DNA from: Leucobacter chromiireducens subsp. chromiireducens
GTDB taxonomy: Bacteria; Actinomycetota; Actinomycetes; Actinomycetales; Microbacteriaceae
Assembly: GCF_016758255.1 (NCBI RefSeq)
Contig: NZ_QYAD01000002.1
Location: 310,001 to 374,000, forward strand
Direction of reading: 5' to 3'
Length of the DNA: 64,000 nt
Under the pieces are notes generated by a model, which ran no database searches, was not told the DNA's origin, and worked only from the letters and a program-made list of their open reading frames with translations. Of this stretch, positions 33,561 to 41,453 are shown in pieces. Every line of letters begins with the position of its first letter. The first letter of the stretch is position 1. A program made the position numbers and the translations under genes.

Positions 33561-34073
33561 ATGGGTACGGAAGAAACGAAGGCGACGGTCGCTCCCGAGA
33601 ACGGCGCCCAGGCGCCGCGGCGTGGAGGGGCTCCGGTGCAGCCGCGAGTAGATCGAGCGCCTGTAGTTCCGCAGAGTTCGACCGCCGACAATGGTTCGAC
33701 GGGACGGACAACGATAGCCGAGGGCGTGGTCGCGAAGGTTGCGGGTATCGCAGCTCGGGAGGTTTCCGGCGTACATGCACTCGGCGGGGGAGGCGCTCGC
33801 GCGTTCGGTGCTATCCGGGACGCGGTGAACGCGACGGACCTCACTCAAGGGGTAAAGGTTGAGGTCGGCGAGACCCAGGCGGCCGCCGACATCACAATCG
33901 TTGTCGACTACCCTGCCCCCATCCAGGATGTCGCCGAGAACGTTCGCAGCGCAGTGACCGCAGCGATCACCAGGCTGGTTGGACTGCAGGTTGTCGAAGT
34001 GAACGTTGACGTGAATGACGTGCACCTTCCATCCGACGACGTTGACGACGACACAGAGTCGCGCGTCTCATGA
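33561..34073 (+). CDS. Asp23/Gls24-family envelope stress protein
   Basis: 170 residues. Seen: a disordered N-terminus (~1-50, Ala/Pro/Arg-rich), then the Asp23 fold (TTIAEGVVAKVAGIAAREVSGVHALGG, VKVEVGETQAAADITIVVDY, IQDVAENVRSAVTAAITRLVGLQVVEVNVDVNDVHL). Family members associate with the membrane through AmaP-type anchors and respond to alkaline or envelope stress. ATG 33561 follows GGAGG. First of a tightly packed gene run; its TGA overlaps the next ATG. Confidence 0.88.
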   Translation: MGTEETKATVAPENGAQAPRRGGAPVQPRVDRAPVVPQSSTADNGSTGRTTIAEGVVAKVAGIAAREVSGVHALGGGGARAFGAIRDAVNATDLTQGVKVEVGETQAAADITIVVDYPAPIQDVAENVRSAVTAAITRLVGLQVVEVNVDVNDVHLPSDDVDDDTESRVS

Positions 34074-34261
34074 GTGCCACGCTGACCGGGTCGATGGTCG
34101 GCGCAGTACTGGCTTTCGCTGCGCTGGTCTTCGGGTTCTGGGGATTCTTGCTGGTCGGGATCCTGATGTCGATTGGGGCCTTGGTTGGCCGTGTTCTGGC
34201 AGGCCAGCTAGATCTCCGTGCCCTAGCTGGCGCATTCACGGGGAGGCGGAGGTCGTCATGA
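34070..34261 (+). CDS. small membrane protein of the Asp23 cluster (DUF2273-like)
   Basis: 63 residues with two hydrophobic spans (~8-28, ~25-43) and a basic tail. ATG overlaps the stop of the Asp23 gene and its own stop overlaps the next ATG (ATGA both times). Small two-span proteins of this type are a standard member of Asp23 clusters. Confidence 0.75.
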   Translation: MSATLTGSMVGAVLAFAALVFGFWGFLLVGILMSIGALVGRVLAGQLDLRALAGAFTGRRRSS

Positions 34262-34647
34262 GCGTGATGGCCGTTGAACCCCCGAGCGCTGTATACCCGT
34301 TCGACATCGATTCGCGCACGCCGGGCGGCGTTCGGGTACACGAACGCGTTGTCGCCAAGGTGGTTCGGGAAACGTCAGCGGTCGCTATCGGGGTATCGCG
34401 AGACCACGTGGACGTTGAGGTGACTGAATGGGGCGGAGGATTGGGCGTGCGAATCGCCGCGAAACTCCCCGTTCCGGATCTCAGCGACCTCGCAGCGCTC
34501 GAGGCTGCGGTTCCAGTCCTCGAGCGCGTGCATGAACTTCAGGCCGGGCTTGCCGAAGAACTCGCGACGCTGACAGGACGGGTGATCCATCGGGTGTCGT
34601 TCACGGTAACCGGGGCGGTCATTCCGAAGCGAAAGCGGGTGAGGTAG
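34258..34647 (+). CDS. second Asp23-like protein
   Basis: 129 residues. The sequence RVHERVVAKVVRETSAVAIGVSRDHVDVEV and the following VRIAAKLPVPDL resemble the Asp23 core, and the C-terminus is a helix-strand repeat (VLERVHELQAGLAEELATLTGRVIHRVSFTVTG). No signal peptide, so cytoplasmic. Translationally coupled on both sides. Probably a partner of the protein at 33561. Confidence 0.75.
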   Translation: MSVMAVEPPSAVYPFDIDSRTPGGVRVHERVVAKVVRETSAVAIGVSRDHVDVEVTEWGGGLGVRIAAKLPVPDLSDLAALEAAVPVLERVHELQAGLAEELATLTGRVIHRVSFTVTGAVIPKRKRVR

Positions 34648-35229
34648 ATGACGAATGCCGTGCTGAAGCGGATAGTGCGTCGCGAGATGCACTCTCCGCG
34701 CACCGTTCCCGCCGTGATCGTCCTTGTCTTGATCGCGCTGACTGCCGTCTATGCGGGTATCGAACTCGTCCTTCGCCTGTTGGGTGCTAGTCCTTTGCTG
34801 ATCTCGCCAGGGGCAGCGCTGACATGGCCGCAGGAGGTACCGCACCAACGAGAGGGCATGATTGTTGCAGGCGGGTTCCTGGTGGTGGTGGTCGGAACCA
34901 TGCTTATCTGGTTCGCTCTTGGCCCTGGCCGGAGGCCGAAGCATGAACTTGAGGTCTCCTCGCACGCTGTCATCGTTGACAACGGGGTGATTGCGTCGGC
35001 CGTGGCCGAGCGGGTGCGGCGTGAACTGGACCTCTCGAAGGGCGCCGTCGTGGTGGGAGTCGGGCACCGCAGCGCGGATGTCACGGTCAAGCCAGAACCC
35101 GGGCAATCAGTCGACAGATATCAGGTAAGCACCATTGCGGAGGCTGAGCTCTCCGGGTATCGGCTGTCGCCTCCTGTGAAGGTACGAGCGCGTGTCGTCC
35201 GGCCCACAGAAAAGGACGGTGGGTCATGA
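34648..35229 (+). CDS. DUF6286-like membrane protein of the Asp23 cluster
   Basis: 193 residues with two membrane segments (VPAVIVLVLIALTAVYAGIE and MIVAGGFLVVVVGTMLIWFAL) and a C-terminal cytoplasmic alpha/beta domain (HAVIVDNGVIASAVAERVRRELDL) that itself looks Asp23-like. It starts directly after the previous stop and its end overlaps the next start. Likely a membrane anchor for the soluble Asp23 proteins. Confidence 0.75.
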   Translation: MTNAVLKRIVRREMHSPRTVPAVIVLVLIALTAVYAGIELVLRLLGASPLLISPGAALTWPQEVPHQREGMIVAGGFLVVVVGTMLIWFALGPGRRPKHELEVSSHAVIVDNGVIASAVAERVRRELDLSKGAVVVGVGHRSADVTVKPEPGQSVDRYQVSTIAEAELSGYRLSPPVKVRARVVRPTEKDGGS

Positions 35230-35843
35230 ACGCCACGAATCGAGGCCTGAACCGAGCAATCCTCTTCACCGTTGGCATTCTGATGATTGGCCTGGGAGGG
35301 GCAATGCTGTTGGCCATGTGGTGGCCCGTCGCAGGTGAACTTTGGCTGCGCTGGTCAGCGACCGGCAGGGAATGGCTGGTAGGTGCAGAGCAAGCGTCTC
35401 GCCTTGCTGCGGCCACGACAGTGAGCTGGCTCACCATCGCGATCCTCGTTCTGCTGCTCGTGATGGTGACGATCGCGGTGGTTGTCATCGCCCGGCTCGG
35501 AGGCGGGAGAAGCAACGTAGTGATCCGTGAGGATGCCGGAACTGGGGTGAGAGGGTCGGTTACCATACGCCAAGAGTTCGTGGCTGACGCGGTCACGCAG
35601 TCTCTTGCCTCGTATGACGAGATCCTCTCCTCTAAGGTAAACGCCCGCAGGCTTCGGGGTGCCGACATTCTCCATGTGAGCGTGACACCGAGACAGAACG
35701 TTTCTCCTGCTGATGTCTCCGAAACACTGGCGGAACTCATCGACCGTCTGGGGGTCTTAATGGGGCAGGAGATTCCGACTATTGTGACGATCCAGGCCGG
35801 GATTCGCTCGCGGCTCGCGGCTGACAAATCCCGGGTGAACTGA
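35226..35843 (+). CDS. AmaP-like membrane anchor
   Basis: 205 residues. Seen: two membrane segments (~10-35 and ~68-90) followed by a cytoplasmic domain (SVTIRQEFVADAVTQSLASYDEILSSKVNARRL, DILHVSVTPRQNVSPADV). The layout matches the alkaline-shock membrane anchor AmaP, which recruits Asp23. ATG 35226 overlaps the preceding stop. Confidence 0.75.
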   Translation: MNATNRGLNRAILFTVGILMIGLGGAMLLAMWWPVAGELWLRWSATGREWLVGAEQASRLAAATTVSWLTIAILVLLLVMVTIAVVVIARLGGGRSNVVIREDAGTGVRGSVTIRQEFVADAVTQSLASYDEILSSKVNARRLRGADILHVSVTPRQNVSPADVSETLAELIDRLGVLMGQEIPTIVTIQAGIRSRLAADKSRVN

Positions 35844-35882
35844 CTCCCTCAAATGCGGGGGGAGCGACGAAAGGAACAAGCG

Positions 35883-36098
35883 ATGCGCAAAAATGTACTG
35901 ATACTCGGTGTGATCGCCGTCGCCGCCTATCTGGTCGGTGTTGAGTCGGCGAAAGCACGCGGGAAGAACTACGAAGACCTTCGGCATCAACTCGAACGGC
36001 TCTGGACCAACCCTGAAGCCAAGAAGTCGCGCAAACGTATGGCGAAGAACGCCAGAAGATCATTCGAGAAGGCTCGCAAAAACTTCCTTGGAAGCTAG
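35883..36098 (+). CDS. small membrane-anchored basic protein
   Basis: 71 residues from ATG 35883, which has AAAGGAA 7 nt upstream. One N-terminal hydrophobic span (VLILGVIAVAAYLVGV), then a strongly basic helical tail (KKSRKRMAKNARRSFEKARKNF). Resembles YtxH-type stress proteins in size and layout, but no firm family assignment. Confidence 0.65.
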   Translation: MRKNVLILGVIAVAAYLVGVESAKARGKNYEDLRHQLERLWTNPEAKKSRKRMAKNARRSFEKARKNFLGS

Positions 36099-36181
36099 CG
36101 CACACCGACAGTGCGCCACTGTCCACGGAACCTCGCTCCCCAATCTGGTGAGCGTTTCAGAGAATGGAAGGAAATCACGCT

Positions 36182-36355
36182 ATGAGCGCAGAAGACAAGA
36201 TCAAGGCCGCAGCTGAGAAAGTCGTCGGGGGTATTAAGGAGACAGCAGGCAAAGCTACCGACAACGACAAGCTCGTCGCCGAGGGGAAATCGGAGCAAGC
36301 GAAGGGCACGATTCGGGAGAAAGCGGAGGATATCAAGGACGCATTCAAGAAGTAA
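36182..36355 (+). CDS. CsbD-family stress protein
   Basis: 57-residue hydrophilic protein with the CsbD pattern (KIKAAAEKVVGGIKETAGKATDNDKLVAEGKSEQAKG). Members are small, abundant general-stress proteins of unknown mechanism. ATG 36182 follows GGAAGGAAA. Confidence 0.9.
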   Translation: MSAEDKIKAAAEKVVGGIKETAGKATDNDKLVAEGKSEQAKGTIREKAEDIKDAFKK

Positions 36356-36423
36356 CACTGCCACCGGGGCGGGGAATCCCCGCACCGGTTCCCAAATCTC
36401 GCACATTCGAAAGGACGGCTCTC

Positions 36424-36690
36424 ATGAGCTTTTTCAGTTTCCTCATTCTCGGCTTGATCGCGGGAGCGATCGCCAAGCTGATTCTTCCCGGCAAGCACGG
36501 TGGCGGCTGGTTCGTTACGTTGCTGCTCGGCGTCGTCGGGGCGATGCTCGGTGGATGGCTCGGCGGTCTCGTTTTCAATGTCAACTTGCAGGGCTTCTTT
36601 AACCTTTCAACCTGGCTTCTCGCGGTTGGGGGCTCCATCCTGGTATTGCTCATCTACGGTTTGCTCACCGGGCGACGTGCGGAGAAGTGA
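36424..36690 (+). CDS. GlsB/YeaQ/YmgE-family membrane protein
   Basis: 88 residues, three hydrophobic spans, with the family signature GAIAKLILPGKHGGGWFVTLLLGVVGAMLGGWLGG. Such proteins accompany Asp23 clusters and transglycosylase-associated stress loci. ATG 36424 follows GAAAGGA. Confidence 0.92.
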   Translation: MSFFSFLILGLIAGAIAKLILPGKHGGGWFVTLLLGVVGAMLGGWLGGLVFNVNLQGFFNLSTWLLAVGGSILVLLIYGLLTGRRAEK

Positions 36691-36812
36691 CACAACCTCC
36701 TATCCCGTGGACTAACTGACGCTTACCGGTCATGATGAGGGGAAATGGGTGGGCATCGCACCGCCCGTTGGCCCTCGCTGGAGAGGTGCCCTTCAAATCA
36801 GGGGGATGAAGG

Positions 36813-37379
36813 ATGAGCAGTGAGCCTTACCGCAACCCGTTGGAGTACGCGGACGATCGGATTCTCGCCGGGCGTGCTGCAGACGGGGACACGGCAGCAT
36901 TCGCCGCTCTGGTTCGCCGGCACACTCCGATGATGCGTGCGTATGCGCGACGGATTCTCCCCGGAAGCGCGGATGTTGATGACGTTGTCCAAGACGCGTT
37001 TATCGCCGCTTGGGACCAGCTGCCGAAGCTGGAAGACGCCGGCCGAGTGAGGAGCTGGTTGTTGCGGATTGCGGGCCGCAAGGCTATCGACCGCATCCGA
37101 TCCACCGGACCCCGCGCTGATCTGAACGAGACGGAACTAATGGCGCCTGAACGGATGGCCCCGCATCGACAGGCTGAGGCTCGAGCAGGGATCGCGGCGC
37201 TCAGCGATGCGATCAACCAACTCCCCGATGCACAGCGTGAATGCTGGGTGCTGCGTGAGCTCGGGAGCTACAGTTATGAGGAAATCGGCCAAGACTTGGA
37301 TCTCCCGGTATCGACAGTTCGTGGTTTGCTCGCCCGTGCGCGTAAAGACATCATTGTTCGAATGGAGCATTGGCGATGA
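36813..37379 (+). CDS. ECF-type sigma-70 factor
   Basis: RNA polymerase sigma factor of 188 residues. Seen: region 2 (~30-95, DDVVQDAFIAAWDQLPKLE, WLLRIAGRKAIDRIRS) and region 4 (~135-182, LPDAQRECWVLRELGSYSYEEIGQDLDLPVSTVRGLLARARK). No region 3, so ECF type. ATG 36813 has AAGG 5 nt upstream. Its TGA overlaps the ATG of the next gene, the position where anti-sigma factors usually sit. It probably controls this cluster (inference). Confidence 0.9.
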   Translation: MSSEPYRNPLEYADDRILAGRAADGDTAAFAALVRRHTPMMRAYARRILPGSADVDDVVQDAFIAAWDQLPKLEDAGRVRSWLLRIAGRKAIDRIRSTGPRADLNETELMAPERMAPHRQAEARAGIAALSDAINQLPDAQRECWVLRELGSYSYEEIGQDLDLPVSTVRGLLARARKDIIVRMEHWR

Positions 37380-37996
37380 ATGATCAAGAGATCTCTGATC
37401 TGCGGAGTCCCATGCCCCGGTTCGAAGACCTCGACGGGCACACCATTGAAGAACTCTCCGATTACTTGGACGCTGGGCGCACACCCACGGACCCCTCTAT
37501 CGAAGCATCGCCCGGCTGCCGCATCGCCCTGGACGCGTTGGGCCGACTTCGCGACCTCACTCCCGAGCTCCTTGCCTTCGATACCGCTGGAGAACCTGAA
37601 CCCGAGGAGACATGGGTACAACGCATCCTCTCCGGTATCGCCCTGGATGCGCATGCTGGACGACGCATCCCCCTCACCGCCCCCACTCCCGATGTTGATC
37701 TCGGGATCACTGAGGGCGCGGTCAGGGGGATGATCCGCGCAGCAGAGGCCACTGTGCCTGGCGTAGTTATCGGCAAATGCCGGTTCGAGGGCGATGTCAC
37801 GGTGCTGGGGGAGCCGGTGCGGGTTCACGTTGAGGTCAGCGTCCCGTACGGTGTGCCGATCCCAGATATTGCAGAACGCCTCCGTACTGAGATCAGCGCT
37901 CGATTGGACGCGCATACCACGCTGAGCGTGGATGGGATTGATATCACTGTGCGAGATGTTCAGCAGTTTCGACCTGCAAAGAAAGGAATCCGATGA
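37376..37996 (+). CDS. Asp23-domain protein coupled to the sigma factor
   Basis: 206 residues, soluble. Two parts: an N-terminal helical region (~10-75, LDGHTIEELSDYLDAGRTP...IALDALGRLRDLTPELLAF) that looks like the helical core of anti-sigma domains but has no HxxxCxxC zinc motif, and a C-terminal Asp23-like domain (~100-190, LGITEGAVRGMIRAAEATVPGVVIG, VRVHVEVSVPYGVPIPDIAERLRTEI). No membrane segment. Start and stop both overlap neighbours (ATGA). The position suggests an anti-sigma or sigma-adaptor role; this is inference. Confidence 0.75.
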   Translation: MNDQEISDLRSPMPRFEDLDGHTIEELSDYLDAGRTPTDPSIEASPGCRIALDALGRLRDLTPELLAFDTAGEPEPEETWVQRILSGIALDAHAGRRIPLTAPTPDVDLGITEGAVRGMIRAAEATVPGVVIGKCRFEGDVTVLGEPVRVHVEVSVPYGVPIPDIAERLRTEISARLDAHTTLSVDGIDITVRDVQQFRPAKKGIR

Positions 37997-38364
37997 TCAG
38001 CCCGGTAGATCAGGCAATGACCGCGGATATCGAAGCTGCAATCCGAACCGTTCCGGGGGTGACTACACTTTTCCGTGCGGGTGGCGTCATCTCGAAAGCG
38101 GTCGATGTTGGCGCTCAACTCCTGGGAACCCCTCAGGCCGAGCTACCGCTCATCCGCTGGGAGCACCAATCGGCTAAAAATGCTCGAGTAGAAGCAGTAT
38201 TCGGCGTGCATGCGGACGCGGGTGCTACTGAAACTAGTCGCAAAGCACACGCCGCGATCACCTCGCTGTGTGCTGACCGCGGCTATTCTCCTGTGGCGAT
38301 CCATCTCACGGTTGTCCATATTGACGACGGTCGAGGCTCATATTCATCTGGCACAACAAGGTAG
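37993..38364 (+). CDS. hypothetical protein ending the Asp23 cluster
   Basis: 123 residues, soluble, not recognised. The core (RVEAVFGVHADAGATETSRKAHAAITSL... VAIHLTVVHID) has the alternating strand-helix-strand look of a short Asp23-like domain. The ATG overlaps the previous stop, so it is translated with the sigma partner. Confidence 0.6.
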   Translation: MISPVDQAMTADIEAAIRTVPGVTTLFRAGGVISKAVDVGAQLLGTPQAELPLIRWEHQSAKNARVEAVFGVHADAGATETSRKAHAAITSLCADRGYSPVAIHLTVVHIDDGRGSYSSGTTR

Positions 38365-38422
38365 CGATATGCGTAACTAGTGAATCAGGAGCGCGACTAT
38401 CCCTCGCGGGGATTGCCGACCG

Positions 38423-38599
38423 CTCGGGCACTCATCGATCAGCACGACCGAGCGCTACGCTCACCGCCGCTCCAAGGTGCGAGCCGAAGCCGCAACTGCC
38501 ATCCGAGACCCACGTCTTGCCCCGGAAGAGCTGCCGGCACCACCGGCGCCTACGGACGAGCTCCCCGACAACGTGCTCCGTTTCCCACTCGTGCGATAA
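38423..38599 (+). pseudogene. C-terminal stub of a tyrosine integrase
   Basis: 58 codons and a TAA that read LGHSSISTTERYAHRR, the tyrosine-recombinase end with the catalytic Tyr (38456-38458) and preceding His, followed by a tail ending PDNVLRFPLVR. Nothing upstream of 38423 fits the rest of the catalytic domain in any frame, so the main part of the gene has been deleted. It lies 165 bp from the 3' end of tRNA-Arg, where such integrases normally sit. Confidence 0.8.
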
Positions 38600-38603
38600 C
38601 GGC

Positions 38604-38624
38604 TTGCCCCACGTTTGCCCCACG
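38604..38624. repeat. two direct repeats TTGCCCCACG beside the integrase stub
   Basis: Copies at 38604-38613 and 38615-38624, between the integrase stop and the tRNA. Short direct repeats here could be arm-type integrase sites. Right after them CCGACCTACGG (38625-38635) repeats 11 nt of the tRNA gene (38788-38798). Confidence 0.5.
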
Positions 38625-38697
38625 CCGACCTACGGACCTTCAGAACGCTGAGCCAGAGGAGCGAGCCGGCCCGACGGGCAGAAGGGAATAAAAAAGA

Positions 38698-38727
38698 GGC
38701 TGACCAGCTATTTCTAGCCGGTCAGCC
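38698..38727 (-). terminator. terminator of tRNA-Arg
   Basis: 8-bp stem GGCTGACC/GGTCAGCC enclosing a second stem GCTA/TAGC, followed on the minus strand by a T-run (A-run at 38690-38695 on the plus strand). It lies 38 bp after the tRNA 3' end. Confidence 0.75.
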
Positions 38728-38764
38728 CCTCAATAGAACTCGCTCTGCGAGCCAAGTGTTGCAG

Positions 38765-38837
38765 TGCCCCCGGAGGGATTCGAACCCCCGACCTACGGTA
38801 CCGGAAACCGGCGCTCTATCCCCTGAGCTACGGAGGC
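38765..38837 (-). tRNA. tRNA-Arg, anticodon CCG
   Basis: 73 nt without encoded CCA. Acceptor GCCTCCG pairs with CGGGGGC (one G-U), D-arm GCTC/GAGC, anticodon loop TTCCGGT (anticodon CCG, reads CGG), T-arm with TTCGAAT loop. One mismatch at the base of the anticodon stem (C27-U43). Its 3' end faces the integrase stub. Confidence 0.92.
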
Positions 38838-38933
38838 GAGCATGTGCAACCCTCTCAGCCTAGCGCACAACGGAACGCCGGCGCGCACCGCGTGGGGCCG
38901 GGGCGCGCCGCTTCAGGACTAGAATGAGTCCTC

Positions 38934-40604
38934 GTGACGCCACAAGAACTCTCCTCCGCCCTTGCCCGCATCGTGACCGACCTCGTTGGGGCCCGCGGCC
39001 TCGACCTCGTGGTCACCGATTCCGACACGCAGGTGGAGCGACCCAAGAACCGAGAGCACGGGGACTGGGCCTCGAACGTGGCAATGAAGTTTGCGAAGCG
39101 CCTCGGGGTGAACCCCCGCGAGTTTGCGCAGGAGATCGCGGCGGCTGCCGAGGGGATCGACGGCGTTGCCAAGGCGGAAATCGCCGGCCCCGGCTTCATC
39201 AACCTGACCCTTGACGCCGCGAGCGCGGGCGAAACCGCACGCCGCGTTGTGGAACAGGGCGAAAACTACGGCCGCAGCGACACCCTCGCCGGCCAGCGCA
39301 TCAACCTCGAGTTCGTTTCGGCCAACCCGACCGGGCCGCTGCACATGGGGCACACCCGCTGGGCCGCGCTCGGCGATTCGACCGCGCGCGTGCTGCGCGC
39401 TGCGGGCGCCGAGGTGACGAACGAGTACTACATCAACGACGCCGGCGCGCAGATGAACAAGTTCGGCCGCTCGGTGCTTGCCGCCGCGCTCGGCGAGGAA
39501 GCACCCGAGGACGCGTACCCGGGCGAGTACATCCAGACGCTCGGCGCACGCGTGCGTGAGCAGATCCCGGGCCTTGCGGAACTCGCTGCGAACGACCGCG
39601 ATGCCGCGCTCGAGCAGGCGCAGGAGCTGGCGTACCAGCTGCAGCTCGCCGAGATTCAGGATTCGCTTGAGCGCTTCAACGTGCACTTCGACGTGTTCTA
39701 CTCCGAGCGCACACTGCACACGGATGGACCGAATGGCGAGCCCAGCCCCATTGCTGCGGCGATCGATCGCCTGCGCGAGCAGGGGCACGTCTACGAGGAA
39801 GACGATGCGATCTGGGTGCGCACCACCACGTTCGGCGATGACAAGGACCGCGTGTTCACCCGCGGCAATGGCATCTACACCTACTTCGCCGCCGACGCCG
39901 CCTACTACCTCGACAAGATGGATCGCGGCTTCACCGAGAAGATCTACTTGCTGGGCGCGGATCACCACGGCTACATCGGCCGCCTGACCGCCATCGCGGG
40001 TGCCGCGGGCGACGACATTGAGACGAGCATCACAGTGCTCATCGGGCAGCTCGTGAACCTCAACGGGGCGCGCCTCTCCAAGCGTGCGGGCAATATCATT
40101 GAGCTCGACGATCTGCTCGAGTGGCTCGGCGCCGATGCCCTCCGCTACTGGCTCGCGCGTTACCCGGCAGACTCGCCGCTCGCGCTCGACGGCGAGAAGC
40201 TGCGCAGCCGCTCGAACGACAACCCGGTGCACTACGTACAGTACGCGCACGCCCGCACCTGCGCGGTCGATCGGAACGCTGCCGCCGCGGGACTTGAGCG
40301 GAGCGCGTTCGCGCCCGAACTGTTGACCCATGAGACCGAGACGGAACTGCTCGGCAAGCTGCAGCAGTACCCCGGCATCGTTGCAGGTGCCGCGGAGCTG
40401 CGCGAACCGCACCGCATTGCGCGGTTCCTCGAGGAGCTCGCTGCAGCGTTCCATCGTTGGTACGACAACTGCCGCGTGCTGCCGATGGGTGAGGAGCCGA
40501 TCACCGATCTGCACCGCACCCGCCTGTGGCTAAACGACGCCGCCGGCCAGGTGCTGCGCAACGGTCTCGATCTCATTGGTGTGAGCGCGCCCGAGCGCCT
40601 CTAG
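38934..40604 (+). CDS. argS: arginyl-tRNA synthetase
   Basis: Class I aminoacyl-tRNA synthetase of 556 residues that charges tRNA-Arg. Seen: N-terminal Add-1 domain, the HIGH-type motif HMGH (137-140) in ANPTGPLHMGH, the KMSKS-equivalent LSKRAGN, and the helical anticodon-binding C-terminus ending GLDLIGVSAPERL. GTG 38934 is the only reasonable start. It lies next to a tRNA-Arg gene on the opposite strand. Confidence 0.97.
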   Translation: MTPQELSSALARIVTDLVGARGLDLVVTDSDTQVERPKNREHGDWASNVAMKFAKRLGVNPREFAQEIAAAAEGIDGVAKAEIAGPGFINLTLDAASAGETARRVVEQGENYGRSDTLAGQRINLEFVSANPTGPLHMGHTRWAALGDSTARVLRAAGAEVTNEYYINDAGAQMNKFGRSVLAAALGEEAPEDAYPGEYIQTLGARVREQIPGLAELAANDRDAALEQAQELAYQLQLAEIQDSLERFNVHFDVFYSERTLHTDGPNGEPSPIAAAIDRLREQGHVYEEDDAIWVRTTTFGDDKDRVFTRGNGIYTYFAADAAYYLDKMDRGFTEKIYLLGADHHGYIGRLTAIAGAAGDDIETSITVLIGQLVNLNGARLSKRAGNIIELDDLLEWLGADALRYWLARYPADSPLALDGEKLRSRSNDNPVHYVQYAHARTCAVDRNAAAAGLERSAFAPELLTHETETELLGKLQQYPGIVAGAAELREPHRIARFLEELAAAFHRWYDNCRVLPMGEEPITDLHRTRLWLNDAAGQVLRNGLDLIGVSAPERL

Positions 40605-40653
40605 CCGCGAAACCGCTAGGCTCGGATCACAATAGTCCCGAGGGAGTGTGGCA

Positions 40654-41415
40654 ATGGCGCGAGGTACGTCCAGCTGGTGGAAGAAACTCTTGGGCGTGCT
40701 CATCGCGCTCGCCGTGCTCGCTGGGTTGGGGGAGCTGGGGCTCAGGCTTTTCCTCCCCGGAGTGATCGAGGGTGTGGCACGCGCGCAGCTAAAGATCTCA
40801 GACGATCACCCCGTAGACGTAGATCTAGGCGGATCCGCCCTGCTCAACGCCCTGCGCGGGGGTATTGGCGATGTGTCAGTGAGCGTGCCGGATGCGCCGA
40901 TCACCGATGGGATCGTTGCTGACGCGAAGGTGACCGCTGGCCTTGTGCCCTTCAACCCGCTGAGCGGTGAGATTCGAGATGGATCAGTCCGCCTCACGGT
41001 GCCGCAGGATCAGCTCGGCTCGATCGTGTCTCTCGTGACGAAGGGTGTCGCGACGACCGGTGAGGTACGAGACGGCTCGCTCCTCGTTGGGCGTTCGATT
41101 CCGCTGCTCGGGCAAGAGATTCCCGTGACCGTTGCGCTGGATCTCGGCGTGGCAAACGGCGACGTCATCCTCACCCCAAAGCAGGTGAGCGCGGCTGGGC
41201 TCGACCTCACGGCGGAGCAGATTGCGGCAGCTACTGGGACGCTCCTTGACCCGATCTTGCGGCCGGAGCCGGTGTGCGTGCGTGATCAGCTCCCCGCGGG
41301 CATCACGCTCACGGACATCGCCCTCTCGAGTACGGGCTCAGTGACGGTGTCTGCGGATCTCGCCCCGACTGCTGTGTCCGACCCGAAGATGCGCGCGAAG
41401 GGCGTCTGCGAGTAG
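40654..41415 (+). CDS. LmeA/DUF2993-family lipid-binding protein
   Basis: 253 residues. Seen: an N-terminal membrane segment or signal (KKLLGVLIALAVLAGLGELGL) and a beta-rich DUF2993 domain with repeated strand patterns (ISDDHPVDVDLGGSALLNALRGGIGDVSVSVPDAPI). Relatives (LmeA) bind phospholipids in the mycobacterial envelope. ATG 40654 is preferred over GTG 40648 because GAGGGAG sits 8 nt before it. It follows argS by about 50 bp and may be co-transcribed. Confidence 0.8.
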   Translation: MARGTSSWWKKLLGVLIALAVLAGLGELGLRLFLPGVIEGVARAQLKISDDHPVDVDLGGSALLNALRGGIGDVSVSVPDAPITDGIVADAKVTAGLVPFNPLSGEIRDGSVRLTVPQDQLGSIVSLVTKGVATTGEVRDGSLLVGRSIPLLGQEIPVTVALDLGVANGDVILTPKQVSAAGLDLTAEQIAAATGTLLDPILRPEPVCVRDQLPAGITLTDIALSSTGSVTVSADLAPTAVSDPKMRAKGVCE

Positions 41416-41453
41416 CGGCCTGCTGCTCGTTCGCGAGCGCCGGGCGTCCGGGC

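Noticed and set aside
27324-38764. Second att site (copy of the tRNA-Arg 3' end) bounding the island on the left
   Set aside because: I looked for the 3' end sequence (CGGAGGGATTCGAA) to the left and did not see it, so no left border is claimed.
38919-40514. Long open frame antisense to argS (531 codons)
   Set aside because: It mirrors argS codon structure, has no ribosome site and no family motif. High-GC coding DNA gives such frames on the other strand.
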